64,000 nucleotides of DNA from Plut-88900 sp965116945. Lineage in GTDB: Bacteria > Chloroflexota > Dehalococcoidia > Plut-88900. A program made the translations under genes and the position numbers. How positions within the stretch are numbered: position 1 is the first letter of the stretch; each line of letters starts with the position of its first letter. The stretch spans positions 682,001 through 746,000 of the forward strand of contig OZ220734.1 of the NCBI GenBank assembly GCA_965116945.1, given 5' to 3'. Positions 51,948-63,550 of this stretch are shown here, in pieces. The notes below the pieces were generated by a model, which saw only the letters and a program-made list of their open reading frames with translations, was not told the DNA's origin and did not search any database.

Positions 51948-52601
51948 TCAGGCCTCCCTGGTGGCGCGTGCAACGTAGGCACTCCCGAGCATGTAGTCCC
52001 AGCGTTCCAATTTTGAGGCGGCGGCTTCCAGGACCTCGTAGGGTTGACCCCTGCCGAACACTCTTTTGAAGGAGCGTTTGAAGCCAACCCATCGCCAGGT
52101 TCTATACCGCGCCTGGATATAGGTATTGATTAGTGGCCCCAGAGGGCCGCGGGCATGCCTGACCCCCGACGCTACGAGCCTTCCTCCAGGGGAAAGCGAG
52201 TCCAGGGTACGGTGAACGGCGGTGGGGGAATCGAGGATTTCGGGCACGTAGAAGGCCAGAGCTGCATCGACGGGGCCGGGGATGTCGGTTGTGTTGGCAT
52301 CGCCCTGCATGAGGGTGACATTGTTCCAGCCTTTTAGGTCGACTCTCTGTCGGGCCAGTTCTAGCATCTCGGGGCTGAGCTCCAGGCCGATTATGCGTCC
52401 CTGGGGACCCACTTCACGGTAAAGGCGTTCGAAGCTGATGCCGGTGCCGCAGCCAAGGTCCAGCACTGATTCCCCAGGTTTGAGATCAAGGTGTTGGAAG
52501 GCGGCTTCGCGGACGGGGTCGAGCCAATTCATGGTGTTGTCGTAAGTGGCGGCGAAGCGCCGGTAACGTTCTTCGACGGGTTGGGTGTCGGGGGTGGACA
52601 T
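51948..52601 (-). CDS. Class I SAM-dependent methyltransferase, tandem paralogue 1
   Basis: 217 residues with motif I V-L-D-L-G-C-G-T-G-I-S and G-L-E-L-S-P-E-M-L-E-L-A. It ends W-D-Y-M-L-G-S-A-Y-V-A-R, against Y-M-L-G-C-A-Y-I-A-R in the paralogue. The ATG at 52601 is the natural family start; a longer in-frame extension would run through the rRNA-operon terminator and into the tRNA gene. TATAAT lies only seven bases before the ATG, so the message may be leaderless. Confidence 0.88.
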   Translation of the reverse strand: MSTPDTQPVEERYRRFAATYDNTMNWLDPVREAAFQHLDLKPGESVLDLGCGTGISFERLYREVGPQGRIIGLELSPEMLELARQRVDLKGWNNVTLMQGDANTTDIPGPVDAALAFYVPEILDSPTAVHRTLDSLSPGGRLVASGVRHARGPLGPLINTYIQARYRTWRWVGFKRSFKRVFGRGQPYEVLEAAASKLERWDYMLGSAYVARATREA

Positions 52602-52607
52602 GGGAGG

Positions 52608-52613
52608 ATTATA
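52608..52613 (-). promoter_or_regulatory. TATAAT box immediately before the methyltransferase start
   Basis: Perfect -10 hexamer on the minus strand, six bases from the ATG at 52601. No strong -35 is visible at the usual distance. Transcription from here would start at or beside the start codon. Confidence 0.35.
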
Positions 52614-52666
52614 CGCCTGCTGCCTCGGCTGAGGATATGAAGACAGGATGTTAGGGGTAGATAAAG

Positions 52667-52700
52667 AAAAGGCCCCCGGGAAATCTCGGGGGCCTTTTTT
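52667..52700 (-). terminator. Intrinsic terminator of the 23S-tRNA unit
   Basis: Stem GGCCCCCG (52671-52678) pairs with CGGGGGCC (52687-52694) around an 8-base loop, flanked by AAAA and TTTTTTT. On the minus strand the stem is followed by TTTTCTTT, seven bases after the tRNA CCA end region. It could also act in the other direction. Confidence 0.85.
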
Positions 52701-52706
52701 TGTTAT

Positions 52707-52781
52707 TGGTAGCGGGGGTTGGATTCGAACCAACGACCTTCGGGTTATGAGCCCGACGAGCTGCCACTGCTCCACCCCGCG
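52707..52781 (-). tRNA. tRNA-Met (CAU), initiator type
   Basis: A 75-nucleotide cloverleaf with the anticodon loop CTCATAA and three consecutive G-C pairs in the anticodon stem (GGG...CCC), the hallmark of initiator tRNA. The first acceptor position is an unpaired C opposite T instead of a Watson-Crick pair, a second initiator feature. The T arm is G-T-T-G-G-T-T-C-G-A-A-T-C-C-A-A-C. CCA is encoded (TGG at 52707-52709 on the plus strand). It lies 49 bases downstream of the 23S 3' end, where a 5S gene would normally be. Confidence 0.93.
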
Positions 52782-52789
52782 GCGGGGAT

Positions 52790-52830
52790 CGAATAGAGAG
52801 AAAAGAACGTTCTGTACGTGTCTTAATGCA

Positions 52831-52837
<7 letters not shown>
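52790..52837. repeat. Processing stem arm, 3' side of 23S (pairs with 55960-56003)
   Basis: This arm is the near-perfect inverted complement of 55960-56003 at the other end of the 23S gene. About 41 bases match, with three mismatches (or wobble pairs) and a 4-base insertion. In the transcript the two arms bring the 23S ends together in a long helix, the usual substrate for RNase III. Each arm includes the small palindrome AGAACGTTCT. Confidence 0.85.
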
Positions 52838-55959
<3,122 letters not shown>

Positions 55960-55966
<7 letters not shown>

Positions 55967-56003
55967 TACATTAAGACCCGGACAGAACGTTCTTCTCTAT
56001 TCG
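55960..56003. repeat. Processing stem arm, 5' side of 23S (pairs with 52790-52837)
   Basis: The left partner of the long helix that brackets the 23S sequence; see the arm at 52790. It lies directly upstream of the 23S 5' end on the minus strand, within the leader transcribed from the promoter at 56152-56180. Confidence 0.85.
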
Positions 56004-56005
56004 AT

Positions 56006-56018
56006 TATTAAAGTGCTC
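56006..56018 (-). promoter_or_regulatory. BoxA-like antitermination element in the 23S leader
   Basis: On the minus strand GAGCACTTTAATA closely resembles the boxA consensus TGCTCTTTAACA used by Nus-factor antitermination of rRNA operons. It lies in the leader about 40 bases before the mature 23S. Based on similarity alone. Confidence 0.4.
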
Positions 56019-56151
56019 CTCAGACAAACAAGCGGCCCGATGTTACTCAAGCCGCTCCCGAGTACTCATCAGTTGTTATTGATTGTCAGTACGTCAATTG
56101 GGTGTTTGCCGAATTCCCGGCTATACCTGTTTCTTCCGAGGTGTAACGGGA

Positions 56152-56180
56152 AGTATATGACGCGCCCAGAGGGGTGTCAA
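56152..56180 (-). promoter_or_regulatory. rRNA promoter
   Basis: On the minus strand TTGACA (56180-56175), exactly 17 bases, then TATACT (56157-56152). The predicted start near 56,145 gives a leader of about 180 bases before 23S. Its presence shows the 23S-tRNA unit is transcribed independently of any 16S gene. The rest of the 467-base gap up to 56,433 holds no recognisable gene. Confidence 0.8.
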
Positions 56181-56433
56181 GGTTTTGTACTCCCGGTGGT
56201 CCTGAAACAGGCGCCCTTCTTACAACCGCTGTTTCCCTACAAATCCCTCCCCAAATGCTCTTGTAAACATGCTGGTCTGGGACTATTGTTTCATGCGCTC
56301 AAAACCGGGAGCGAAGGGGAGGATCGAGTCAGCTTCCGCCAATCGCCGCCGGATACCGAAAGGACGAGATGAACGGAATAAGGGTGAGGGGTGAAGCGAT
56401 GGGGGCCGGCGGGCCAGGGGAAGGCTGATCGGC

Positions 56434-57831
56434 ATGCCTGTCGGAGAGCTGGCGATGCTGCTGGCCGCCTTCATTTATGCGGTGACTGCGGTTCTGGACA
56501 AGCTGATGACCCGCAGTTTCCTGCCTTTACCCATGTCGGCGCTCGCCGTTACCGGTGGGGCCCTTTTTGCCCTGGTGCTGATGTTTATCACCGGCGAGGC
56601 TTCAAAGCTCCCGGACACTCCCGTGGCTTACCTGGCCCTCAGTGCGGCAGGATCAGTGCTGGCCCTGTGCATTGGCATGCCGCTGTATTTCCGTTTTCTG
56701 ACCTCGGTGGACGTCAGCAAGGCGTCGCCCATCATGAGCGGGCTACAGGCGCTGCTGGCAGTATTCATCGGGCTGGTGCTGCTGAAGGAAGATTCGTCGG
56801 CCCTAAGGCTGTTTGGCATTGCGGCGATAGTAGTCGGCATGTACGTGCTTACTTTTTCGCAAAGACGCCAGGTGGAGGCGTCCCAGGCCAAATGGTTTGG
56901 TCTGAGGGGGTTGCTGGTCCTTCTGTTCATAGTGGGAACGTGGACGGGGGGAACCCTTCTGCAAAAGCTGGCCGTGGACGAGGCAGGTGCGGTCTTGGTG
57001 AACGCCGTCAGGCTGGTGCCGGTGGTGCTGTTTCTTTCGATGATGGCGACTACGAATATGGACTTTCTGTTGGGCAGCGACACCCGGGTCCCGAGCCGGT
57101 CGCCCAAGAGCCTGAAGAGGCGACGGAGGACGAGTTCAAGGCACCGAGGGCCGGTGGCCATGGCCAGTTTTTTCTACAGACCGCGGATGCTGCACGTGCC
57201 ATACTGGGCCAAGCGTCGTGCGCCTCTGCAGCCGGCCGTGCGGCACATACCTGCTCGCATCAGGCCGCCGGTCTACTGGGAGCAGCTGGACCGATTGGGT
57301 GAAGGGATCCGCGCCCTGGGCGGTGAATTCGTGCAGGTGGAGAGGGGTCGGGGGAGGGGAGGGCTCCGGTTCCGAATAGATCTGCCGGGCGCTTATGCCC
57401 CTGAGGCCACCCTGACCGCGATGCCCGAGGTGGCTGCAGCACGATGGACGGGCCAATGGGCCAGGACACAACGGGTGGAAATCGCTCTGCATCCGCCGGA
57501 TGAGAAGGTAAGGGTAGGGCTGGGGCCACCCCTCGGGGGTGGGGGGCCGCTAATCGGGGTGGGGAGAGTCAGGATCATGAGGATGGGGCGCAGAAGTTTC
57601 CTACCCGTGTTGTTCCCGGTAATCAGCGGCGCTCTCTCGATGGGCCTGGCCAGTTTTCTGATGCTGGTGGCCCTGCAGAAGGTGGGGCTTGCGGTGACCC
57701 AGGTGCTCATGAGCACTCAGCTGGTCTGGATTGCCTTGATGTCTGCGTTTGTTCTGAGGGAGCGACTAAGTTGGAAGACTATGGCCGGGATAGGGGCCAC
57801 TGTGGTAGGGGTAGTATTGGTGGTGCTTTGA
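56434..57831 (+). CDS. EamA-family transporter with a large hydrophilic central insert
   Basis: 465 residues. The first EamA repeat (residues 5-145) and the last helices (from about 378, F-L-P-V-L-F-P-V-I-S-G-A-L-S-M-G) are normal. Between them, after V-L-F-L-S-M-M-A-T-T-N-M-D-F-L-L-G, there are about 155 residues that are basic and non-membrane (K-S-L-K-R-R-R-R-T-S-S-R, then a possible small folded domain L-D-R-L-G-E-G-I-R-A-L-G-G-E-F-V-Q-V). EamA proteins are usually near 300 residues. The frame is uninterrupted and the final helices are intact, so the insert is probably real. It is tandem with a paralogue 22 bases downstream. Substrate unknown. Confidence 0.8.
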   Translation: MPVGELAMLLAAFIYAVTAVLDKLMTRSFLPLPMSALAVTGGALFALVLMFITGEASKLPDTPVAYLALSAAGSVLALCIGMPLYFRFLTSVDVSKASPIMSGLQALLAVFIGLVLLKEDSSALRLFGIAAIVVGMYVLTFSQRRQVEASQAKWFGLRGLLVLLFIVGTWTGGTLLQKLAVDEAGAVLVNAVRLVPVVLFLSMMATTNMDFLLGSDTRVPSRSPKSLKRRRRTSSRHRGPVAMASFFYRPRMLHVPYWAKRRAPLQPAVRHIPARIRPPVYWEQLDRLGEGIRALGGEFVQVERGRGRGGLRFRIDLPGAYAPEATLTAMPEVAAARWTGQWARTQRVEIALHPPDEKVRVGLGPPLGGGGPLIGVGRVRIMRMGRRSFLPVLFPVISGALSMGLASFLMLVALQKVGLAVTQVLMSTQLVWIALMSAFVLRERLSWKTMAGIGATVVGVVLVVL

Positions 57832-57853
57832 ATAAGGAAAAGGGGAGCACGGT

Positions 57854-58879
57854 TTGGGGATAGGTGAGGTGATGGCCCTGCTGGCCGCGGCCACTGTCGC
57901 CTGCAGCAGCGTGCTCAACAAGTTCCTCACGCGCCGGATGGCCACCGTACAGCTGAATGCGACCCGGACGACCGGGGCCGCCACTTTCCTTCTCATTCTG
58001 TATTTCGCAGTAGGCGCGGCAGACGATCTTCCGACGGTGGACTACACAGGCCTGGGCCTGATCGTCGGGGGAGGACTGATAACCACCCTTCTGGGAGACA
58101 CCATATTCCTGCGGTTCCTTCGCACAGTTGACGTGGCAAAGACGAGTACTATGGCCCAGGCATTGAACACGCTGCTAATGGTCGGGGCAGGGGCCTTGCT
58201 GCTGGATGAGGATGTGACCCTTGTAACGCTCCTGGGAACAGCCCTCGTAATCAGTGGTATATACCTGCTTGGCCAGACCGGGTCTTCCAAGACGGATCCG
58301 GGGAAGGACCTCCTTAATCCTCGTAAATTCCTAACCCTTGTGTTCATAGTTACTCTATGGGTCACGGGAGTTGGACTCATGCGAGAGGGGCTGAGAGAGG
58401 TGGACCCGTTCACGGGGAACGCTGCAAGGATGGTGGTGATATCTGCGTTTCTGATAACGGCGCTGGGGATGCAGCAGGGTATGAAGCTGACAGCTGAGGC
58501 CTCGGGGCACAGGAGGGAGCGACGGATAGCCCAGCCGAACGTGGCCTATCAACCTGCCCCAGAGACCCATTACCCCCGCACGACAGAGGGTGGGGATTCG
58601 GGCGTTCACACACGGGCCCTGCGCCCCAGGGGCCCGAGGTTGAACCGGTTGAACGTAGGGTTGGGGTTGTTGTCGGGGAGTTTGAGCCTGGGACTCGGGA
58701 CAACGTTCATGTTCGTAGCCCTGAAGGAGGCAGGAGCGGCGGTGACGATGGTTATCTTCAACGCCCAGTTGCTTATATTGGCGCCACTTTCGATGATCGT
58801 ACTGCGGGAGAGGTTGAATGTCAGGGCCGGTGTGGGGATTGCGGTCACGATGGGTGGTATCATAATCGTGATGTTGTGA
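57854..58879 (+). CDS. EamA-family transporter, paralogue with shorter insert
   Basis: 341 residues from TTG 57854, which has AAGGGGAG six bases upstream and aligns with the start of the preceding paralogue (M-x-x-G-E-x-x-x-L-L-A-A). Both EamA repeats are present. At the same place as in the paralogue there is a hydrophilic stretch of about 55 residues (E-A-S-G-H-R-R-E-R-R-I-A-Q-P to R-P-R-G-P-R-L-N-R-L-N). The two probably work as a pair or arose by duplication; DMT proteins can be heterodimers. Substrate unknown. Confidence 0.82.
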   Translation: MGIGEVMALLAAATVACSSVLNKFLTRRMATVQLNATRTTGAATFLLILYFAVGAADDLPTVDYTGLGLIVGGGLITTLLGDTIFLRFLRTVDVAKTSTMAQALNTLLMVGAGALLLDEDVTLVTLLGTALVISGIYLLGQTGSSKTDPGKDLLNPRKFLTLVFIVTLWVTGVGLMREGLREVDPFTGNAARMVVISAFLITALGMQQGMKLTAEASGHRRERRIAQPNVAYQPAPETHYPRTTEGGDSGVHTRALRPRGPRLNRLNVGLGLLSGSLSLGLGTTFMFVALKEAGAAVTMVIFNAQLLILAPLSMIVLRERLNVRAGVGIAVTMGGIIIVML

Positions 58880-58885
58880 GGGAAG

Positions 58886-58930
58886 TTTCACCCTCACCCC
58901 AGCCCTCTCCCGTTGAGGGAGAGGGAGTAG
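58886..58930. repeat. Palindromic intergenic repeat, full copy
   Basis: 25 bases (58887-58911) are identical to 31697-31721, continuing as CCCTCTCCCGTTGAGGGAGA to form the hairpin. It sits directly after the EamA gene stop, in the same position relative to a gene end as the copy after pheT. Confidence 0.65.
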
Positions 58931-58997
58931 GCCCCCGTGCCCATCCCCTTCAAGACAGATTGTCGAAAGTCATCTTGACGGGAGAGAGGATGATTTT

Positions 58998-59297
58998 TTG
59001 GCTATGAAGACTGGTGTTTGCGTTATACGGCTACGGTTGCCGGAGAATGGGTCGTTGAAGGGTAAGAGGCGGATCGTCAAATCTCTGCTGGCCCGGGCGC
59101 AGAACAAGTTCAACATCGCCATTGCAGAGGTGGACGACCTGGACCTGTGGCAGGCCGCGACCATCGGGTTCAGCTGCGTGGGGAATGACGCTACATTCGT
59201 GAACGACGTGCTGTATCGGGTGCTGAGCTTCATAGAGGCGTCGGCGCAGGATGCAGAGGTGCTGGACTACCAGACCGAGCTCCTGGAAGTCTTCTAG
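58998..59297 (+). CDS. DUF503 (YlxP-like) protein
   Basis: 99 residues with the family signature G-S-L-K-G-K-R-R-I-V-K-S-L-L-A-R-A-Q-N-K-F-N-I-A-I-A-E-V and D-L-W-Q-A-A-T-I-G-F-S-C-V-G-N-D. YlxP is usually encoded with ribosome-associated factors (nusA, infB, rbfA); here it precedes an MrfA-type helicase. TTG 58998 has GAGAGAGG at good spacing, while ATG 59004 is too far from it. Biochemical function is unknown. Confidence 0.88.
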   Translation: MAMKTGVCVIRLRLPENGSLKGKRRIVKSLLARAQNKFNIAIAEVDDLDLWQAATIGFSCVGNDATFVNDVLYRVLSFIEASAQDAEVLDYQTELLEVF

Positions 59298-59321
59298 GGT
59301 CCAGGGGGCAGGCGACAGCAG

Positions 59322-61610
59322 TTGGACACATCGCACGTACTATCCACAATCAGGCGGCATCCTGACTACGAGGGCCAGATAGTCCACGTCCAGTCGATAG
59401 CCAGGAAGCAGCCCTCTTTCAGTATCGAGCGTAGAAAGTTCAAGCCCGCTCTGGAGAGTGCGCTAGAAGAGTTGGGCCTGGACAGGCTCTTTTCCCACCA
59501 GGCCCGAGCCCTGGAGTTTCTCGCTGGAGGTTCCAACGTGATGGTCGCTACGCCCGCGGCGAGCGGCAAGAGCCTGATCTACAACGCTGCAGTGGTGGAC
59601 CGGATCCTGGAGGAAAAGTCATCGGCGGCGTTGTACATGTTCCCGACCAAAGCGTTGGCCCAGGACCAGTGGCGGGCGCTCAAGGAGCTACTGGACGCGG
59701 ACAAGGGACTGGGGAAGATAGACGTCAGCACATTCGATGGGGACACTCCTAAAGAGGAACGGGGTCGGGTGCGGAGATTGGCACAGATTGTACTTACCAA
59801 CCCCGACATGCTTCACTTCGGCATCCTGCCCAATCACAAGAATTGGAGCCGGCTCCTGAGCAGGCTTAAGTACGTGGTCATTGACGAGGCACATGTTTAC
59901 AGGGGTGTGTTCGGCTCCCACGTGGCGAATATCCTGCGGAGACTGCGCAGGGTGTGCAGGCTGTACGGTTCTTCGCCGCAGTTTATCCTGTGCTCTGCGA
60001 CGATTGCGAACCCGAGGGAGCATGCGGAGGCGCTGGTTGGGAGGGAGTTTGAGGTGGTGTCGGAGGACGGGGCGCCGAGCGGTCACAAGACATTCACTTT
60101 CTGGAACCCCCCTATTATTGATGACGCACGGAGCCTGAGGCGCAGCTCCACTACCGAGGCCACATTCCTGTTCACGAAGCTAGTTGCACGTGGTATCAGG
60201 ACGCTGGCTTTTGCCCGAACGCGTCGGGTGGCGGAGCTCATATACATGTATTCCAGGGAGAGCTTCAACATAACCCTCCCGGAACTGAGCCAGAGGATCA
60301 GCCCCTACAGGGCTGGATATCTGGCGGACGACAGGCGACGGATAGAGCGGGGTCTAATAGACGGAGACCTGCTTGGTGTGTGCGCGACAAATGCACTGGA
60401 ACTGGGTGTAGACATCGGGGACCTGGATGCGACGATATTGACGGGCTACCCGGGTACGATTGCCAGCGCATGGCAGCAGGCGGGGAGGAGCGGGCGTCGG
60501 GGGGAGGGGTCTTTGACAGTGATGATCGGGCAGGCGAACCCGCTGGACCAGTACTTCATGCGCAACCCGTCGGACTTCTTTGACAAGGCCCACGAGCATG
60601 CACTGGTGTCGCCGTCGAACCCCTACATCCTGGAGCCACACCTCCTCTGTGCAGCCTACGAGTGGCCCCTGGCCAGCTTGGACTTCAAACTGTTCGGGGA
60701 AGGGACGCAAGAGATTGTAAAGCGGTTGGAAGCCGATGGTTCGCTTAGGGAGATGAGGGGTCGGTGGCACATAACACCGGAAATCGACTATCCGGTTGAA
60801 GGGGTCAATATACGGTCGGCGTCCAGGAGCAACTACCAGGTGGTAATTGAGGGTACGGGGCGGATCATAGAGACCGTTGACGAAGCTACGGCCTTTTCAC
60901 AGGTGCATCCGGGGGCGGTATACCTGCACCAGGGAGAGTCGTTCCTGGTCACCAATCTGGACATGGACAACGGCCTGGCCTTTGCCCGACCCACGGACGT
61001 GGACTACTACACCCAGACCAACCACATCACAGATATCCGTATTGTGCAGGTGGAGGAGAAGAAAAGGGCGGCGGGGGTGGGGGTGTACCGGGGGTGGGTG
61101 GAGGTTTCCAACACGATCTGGGGATTTAAGAAGAAGAAACGGATCACGGACGAATTCCTGGGGGAGGAGATCCTGGACCTTCCATCGCAGGTGTACCACA
61201 CGCAAGCCCTGTGGTTCGACATTCCGCAATCGGCGCAGGACCGTATCATGGACGACAAAGTAGACTTTCCGGGGGGACTTCATGCGGCGGAGCACGCGGC
61301 CATCGGCCTGCTCCCGATGTTCGCGATGTGCGATCGTGCGGATATCGGCGGGCTATCGACGCCCTTGCACATGGACACGGGTCAGCCCCAGATCTTCATC
61401 TATGACGGCCACCCCGGCGGCGTCGGGATCACCGAGAAGGGATTCGAGCTGGTCCGCGACCTCTGGCGTGCCACCCTGGACACGCTGGAAGGATGTCCCT
61501 GTGAATTCGGCTGCCCCAGTTGCATACAGTCACCGAAGTGCGGCAACAACAACGAGCCCCTGGACAAGACCGCGGCGCGGTACATCCTGGAAGCCCTGCT
61601 GACGGAATGA
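59322..61610 (+). CDS. mrfA: DEAD/DEAH-box helicase with C-terminal zinc-binding DUF1998 domain (MrfA-like)
   Basis: 762 residues, superfamily 2. Motif I is A-T-P-A-A-S-G-K-S (about 78), motif II V-I-D-E-A-H (about 187), motif III C-S-A-T-I-A-N-P and motif VI Q-A-G-R-S-G-R-R. The C-terminal DUF1998 part ends in C-P-C-E-F-G-C-P-S-C-I-Q-S-P-K-C-G-N, the four-cysteine zinc site of MrfA/YprA. In Bacillus subtilis MrfA unwinds DNA and works with the nuclease MrfB in repair of mitomycin damage. No MrfB-like gene is next to it. The start is TTG 59322. The MBL gene follows after 3 bases. Symbol given by family similarity. Confidence 0.88.
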   Translation: MDTSHVLSTIRRHPDYEGQIVHVQSIARKQPSFSIERRKFKPALESALEELGLDRLFSHQARALEFLAGGSNVMVATPAASGKSLIYNAAVVDRILEEKSSAALYMFPTKALAQDQWRALKELLDADKGLGKIDVSTFDGDTPKEERGRVRRLAQIVLTNPDMLHFGILPNHKNWSRLLSRLKYVVIDEAHVYRGVFGSHVANILRRLRRVCRLYGSSPQFILCSATIANPREHAEALVGREFEVVSEDGAPSGHKTFTFWNPPIIDDARSLRRSSTTEATFLFTKLVARGIRTLAFARTRRVAELIYMYSRESFNITLPELSQRISPYRAGYLADDRRRIERGLIDGDLLGVCATNALELGVDIGDLDATILTGYPGTIASAWQQAGRSGRRGEGSLTVMIGQANPLDQYFMRNPSDFFDKAHEHALVSPSNPYILEPHLLCAAYEWPLASLDFKLFGEGTQEIVKRLEADGSLREMRGRWHITPEIDYPVEGVNIRSASRSNYQVVIEGTGRIIETVDEATAFSQVHPGAVYLHQGESFLVTNLDMDNGLAFARPTDVDYYTQTNHITDIRIVQVEEKKRAAGVGVYRGWVEVSNTIWGFKKKKRITDEFLGEEILDLPSQVYHTQALWFDIPQSAQDRIMDDKVDFPGGLHAAEHAAIGLLPMFAMCDRADIGGLSTPLHMDTGQPQIFIYDGHPGGVGITEKGFELVRDLWRATLDTLEGCPCEFGCPSCIQSPKCGNNNEPLDKTAARYILEALLTE

Positions 61611-61613
61611 AAC

Positions 61614-62378
61614 ATGAGGGTTAGGGTTCTGGGGGCGCACCAACTCGAGACCCGGGACGCAAGGCTAACATCGTTCCTGCTCGATGGGGCGCTGGTGGTG
61701 GATGCGGGGAGCATCACGTCGGGCCTGACGCTAGAGGAGCAGGAATTGGTGGAAGGGATTCTGATAACCCATCACCATTTCGACCACTGCCGGGACCTGT
61801 TGACCTTCGGGCTGAATACCCGGGGCATCACCACTGATGTCTACGCCTGCCCCGAGGTGCTGGAAAGCCTTTCGACGAACCTCGTGAATGGGGCCATCTA
61901 CCCCGACCATACCCGTTCACCCGCCGAGTGCCCTTCCTTACGGTTCAACCCCATCCAGCCCGGCGAGGGAAACCGCGTCGGAGACTATTCCGTTCTGCCA
62001 ATGAGGGTGCCCCACGGCCCTCCAACCTACGGGTTCCAAGTGACGGGCCCAGACGGTCGCCGCTTCTTCTACAGCGGGGACACGGGGCCCGGGTTGTCGG
62101 GGGGGTGGGTATCTGTCTCCCCGGACGTGGCCTTCATCGAGACGTCCTACCCGGACCGTATGGAAGCCGACGCAAAGGCTCGGGGCCACCTCACACCGAG
62201 CCTTCTGGCAGCGGACCTGGATAGAATTGGACAGGACTTCGGAAAGCTGCCGTTGGTTTGGGCAGTGCATTTCAATCCCCGGTACGAAGAAGAGATCAAG
62301 GAAGACTTAGAGGCCGCGTCTCGGGGATTGGGGATCGAGATAAGGGCCGCCTACGAAGGGCTGGAGTTGGAGGTCTAG
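61614..62378 (+). CDS. MBL-fold metallo-hydrolase
   Basis: 254 residues of the metallo-beta-lactamase fold: I-T-H-H-H-F-D-H-C-R-D (the HxHxDH metal motif with an extra histidine), V-P-H-G-P-P-T-Y, Y-S-G-D-T-G-P-G and the terminal V-H-F-N-P-R. The pattern and length recall cyclic-nucleotide phosphodiesterase (class II)/RNase-Z-like hydrolases, but no unique match can be made. It lies 3 bases after the helicase gene, and the AcuC-like start follows its stop immediately, so the three genes are probably one transcript. Confidence 0.88.
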   Translation: MRVRVLGAHQLETRDARLTSFLLDGALVVDAGSITSGLTLEEQELVEGILITHHHFDHCRDLLTFGLNTRGITTDVYACPEVLESLSTNLVNGAIYPDHTRSPAECPSLRFNPIQPGEGNRVGDYSVLPMRVPHGPPTYGFQVTGPDGRRFFYSGDTGPGLSGGWVSVSPDVAFIETSYPDRMEADAKARGHLTPSLLAADLDRIGQDFGKLPLVWAVHFNPRYEEEIKEDLEAASRGLGIEIRAAYEGLELEV

Positions 62379-63506
62379 ATGGGCAAGAGAAAGGGAGCGT
62401 TCGTGTATCGGGACGCTATGTCGAGGCACGTGCTCCGGGACGACCACGTCTTCAAACCCGTTCGCCTCCGTTACACCTACGAGCTACTGGATGAGTTCGG
62501 GGCTTTTCAGGTTGAGAACGGCCGGCTGGTAGACCCTCGGCACGCAACGGATGAAGAAGTCCGGACCTTCCATACTCCCGACTACGCAGCCGCGGTGAAG
62601 TCATTCGGGGAGGGGAGAATGCTGGTGGACCCCGCCCGCTACAACTTCAGCCAGTACGGGGACAACCCGACATACCGGGGAATGTACGATGCGGCGACAC
62701 TGGTGGTCGGGGGTTCGTTGCAGGCGGCAGACATGATCGTCGATGGCGAGGTGGACGCCGCCTTCAACCCCGGCGGTGGCCTGCACCACGCCGCTGCCGG
62801 TTTCACGTCTGGCTTCTGCGTCTTCAACGACGCTGTGATCGCCATCAAACGGATGGTAGAACGTGGCATGAAGGTGGCCTATGTGGACATCGACGTTCAC
62901 CACGGCGACGGCGTCCAGAACGCCTTCTACGACACCGACGCCGTGCTGACCATTTCGGTCCATGAGTCGGGGAGGTTTATCTTTCCGGGAACGGGGTATC
63001 CTAACGAGACGGGTACGGGCAGAGGGACAGGTTATGCAGTTAACCTGCCGCTAGCTCCCTACACCGATGATGAGATATACCACGAGGCCTTCGGGGAGAT
63101 TGTTCCGCCGCTGGTCCAGGCCTTCGAACCGGACGTGATTGTGACCCAGCTGGGCATCGACACCTACCACTCGGATATTCTAGGCCACCTGTACATCACT
63201 ACGGAGGGATTCACGAAGGCCGTTGAGGTACTTTCGGGCATGGCGGGACGGTGGTTGGCCCTCGGGGGAGGGGGATATGACGTGGAGGCAGTGGCACGGT
63301 GCTGGGCATTGGCATATGGGGTGATGCTGGAACACGAGTGGCCCGAGGATACTCCCAGTTCATACAGGGAGAGGTCGGGTATCGAGACACTGAGAGACAG
63401 CTCGGGGCCCGGGCTGGAGGAGAGTGATCGGGCAAAGATCCGGGAGTTCGCCCGAAGGAGCGTTGAGGAGGTGAAGAAGGAGGTGTTCGGGTATCATCAC
63501 GTCTGA
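62379..63506 (+). CDS. acuC: AcuC-like histone deacetylase superfamily protein
   Basis: 375 residues. G-G-G-L-H-H-A carries the catalytic histidine pair and V-D-I-D-V-H-H-G-D-G the zinc aspartate and histidine. The third ligand is probably the aspartate in L-G-I-D-T-Y-H-S-D, and the later G-G-G-G-Y matches the family's glycine/tyrosine loop. AcuC removes acetyl groups from lysine in proteins such as acetyl-CoA synthetase. Other bacterial members act on polyamines or small molecules. It directly abuts the MBL gene (stop then ATG). Function by family only; symbol tentative. Confidence 0.85.
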   Translation: MGKRKGAFVYRDAMSRHVLRDDHVFKPVRLRYTYELLDEFGAFQVENGRLVDPRHATDEEVRTFHTPDYAAAVKSFGEGRMLVDPARYNFSQYGDNPTYRGMYDAATLVVGGSLQAADMIVDGEVDAAFNPGGGLHHAAAGFTSGFCVFNDAVIAIKRMVERGMKVAYVDIDVHHGDGVQNAFYDTDAVLTISVHESGRFIFPGTGYPNETGTGRGTGYAVNLPLAPYTDDEIYHEAFGEIVPPLVQAFEPDVIVTQLGIDTYHSDILGHLYITTEGFTKAVEVLSGMAGRWLALGGGGYDVEAVARCWALAYGVMLEHEWPEDTPSSYRERSGIETLRDSSGPGLEESDRAKIREFARRSVEEVKKEVFGYHHV

Positions 63507-63550
63507 TTGGGACTGGGCGCGCCCCGAACCCGAAAGGAATCGTCTAAGAA

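Noticed and set aside
51941..52087. N-terminal extension of the second methyltransferase into its paralogue
   Set aside because: The extra residues overlap the preceding gene in another frame and have no homology; ATG 51940 matches the paralogue start.
52602..52775. N-terminal extension of the first methyltransferase into the tRNA region
   Set aside because: It would translate through the terminator and the tRNA gene; the family start is the ATG at 52601.
55967..56433. 5S or 16S rRNA upstream of 23S
   Set aside because: The region holds a promoter, leader and boxA-like site; no 5S or 16S conserved segments were found on either strand.
56391..57302. 303-residue frame overlapping the insert-bearing EamA gene
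   Set aside because: It encodes no membrane helices or known motifs; the other frame is continuous and has both EamA halves.
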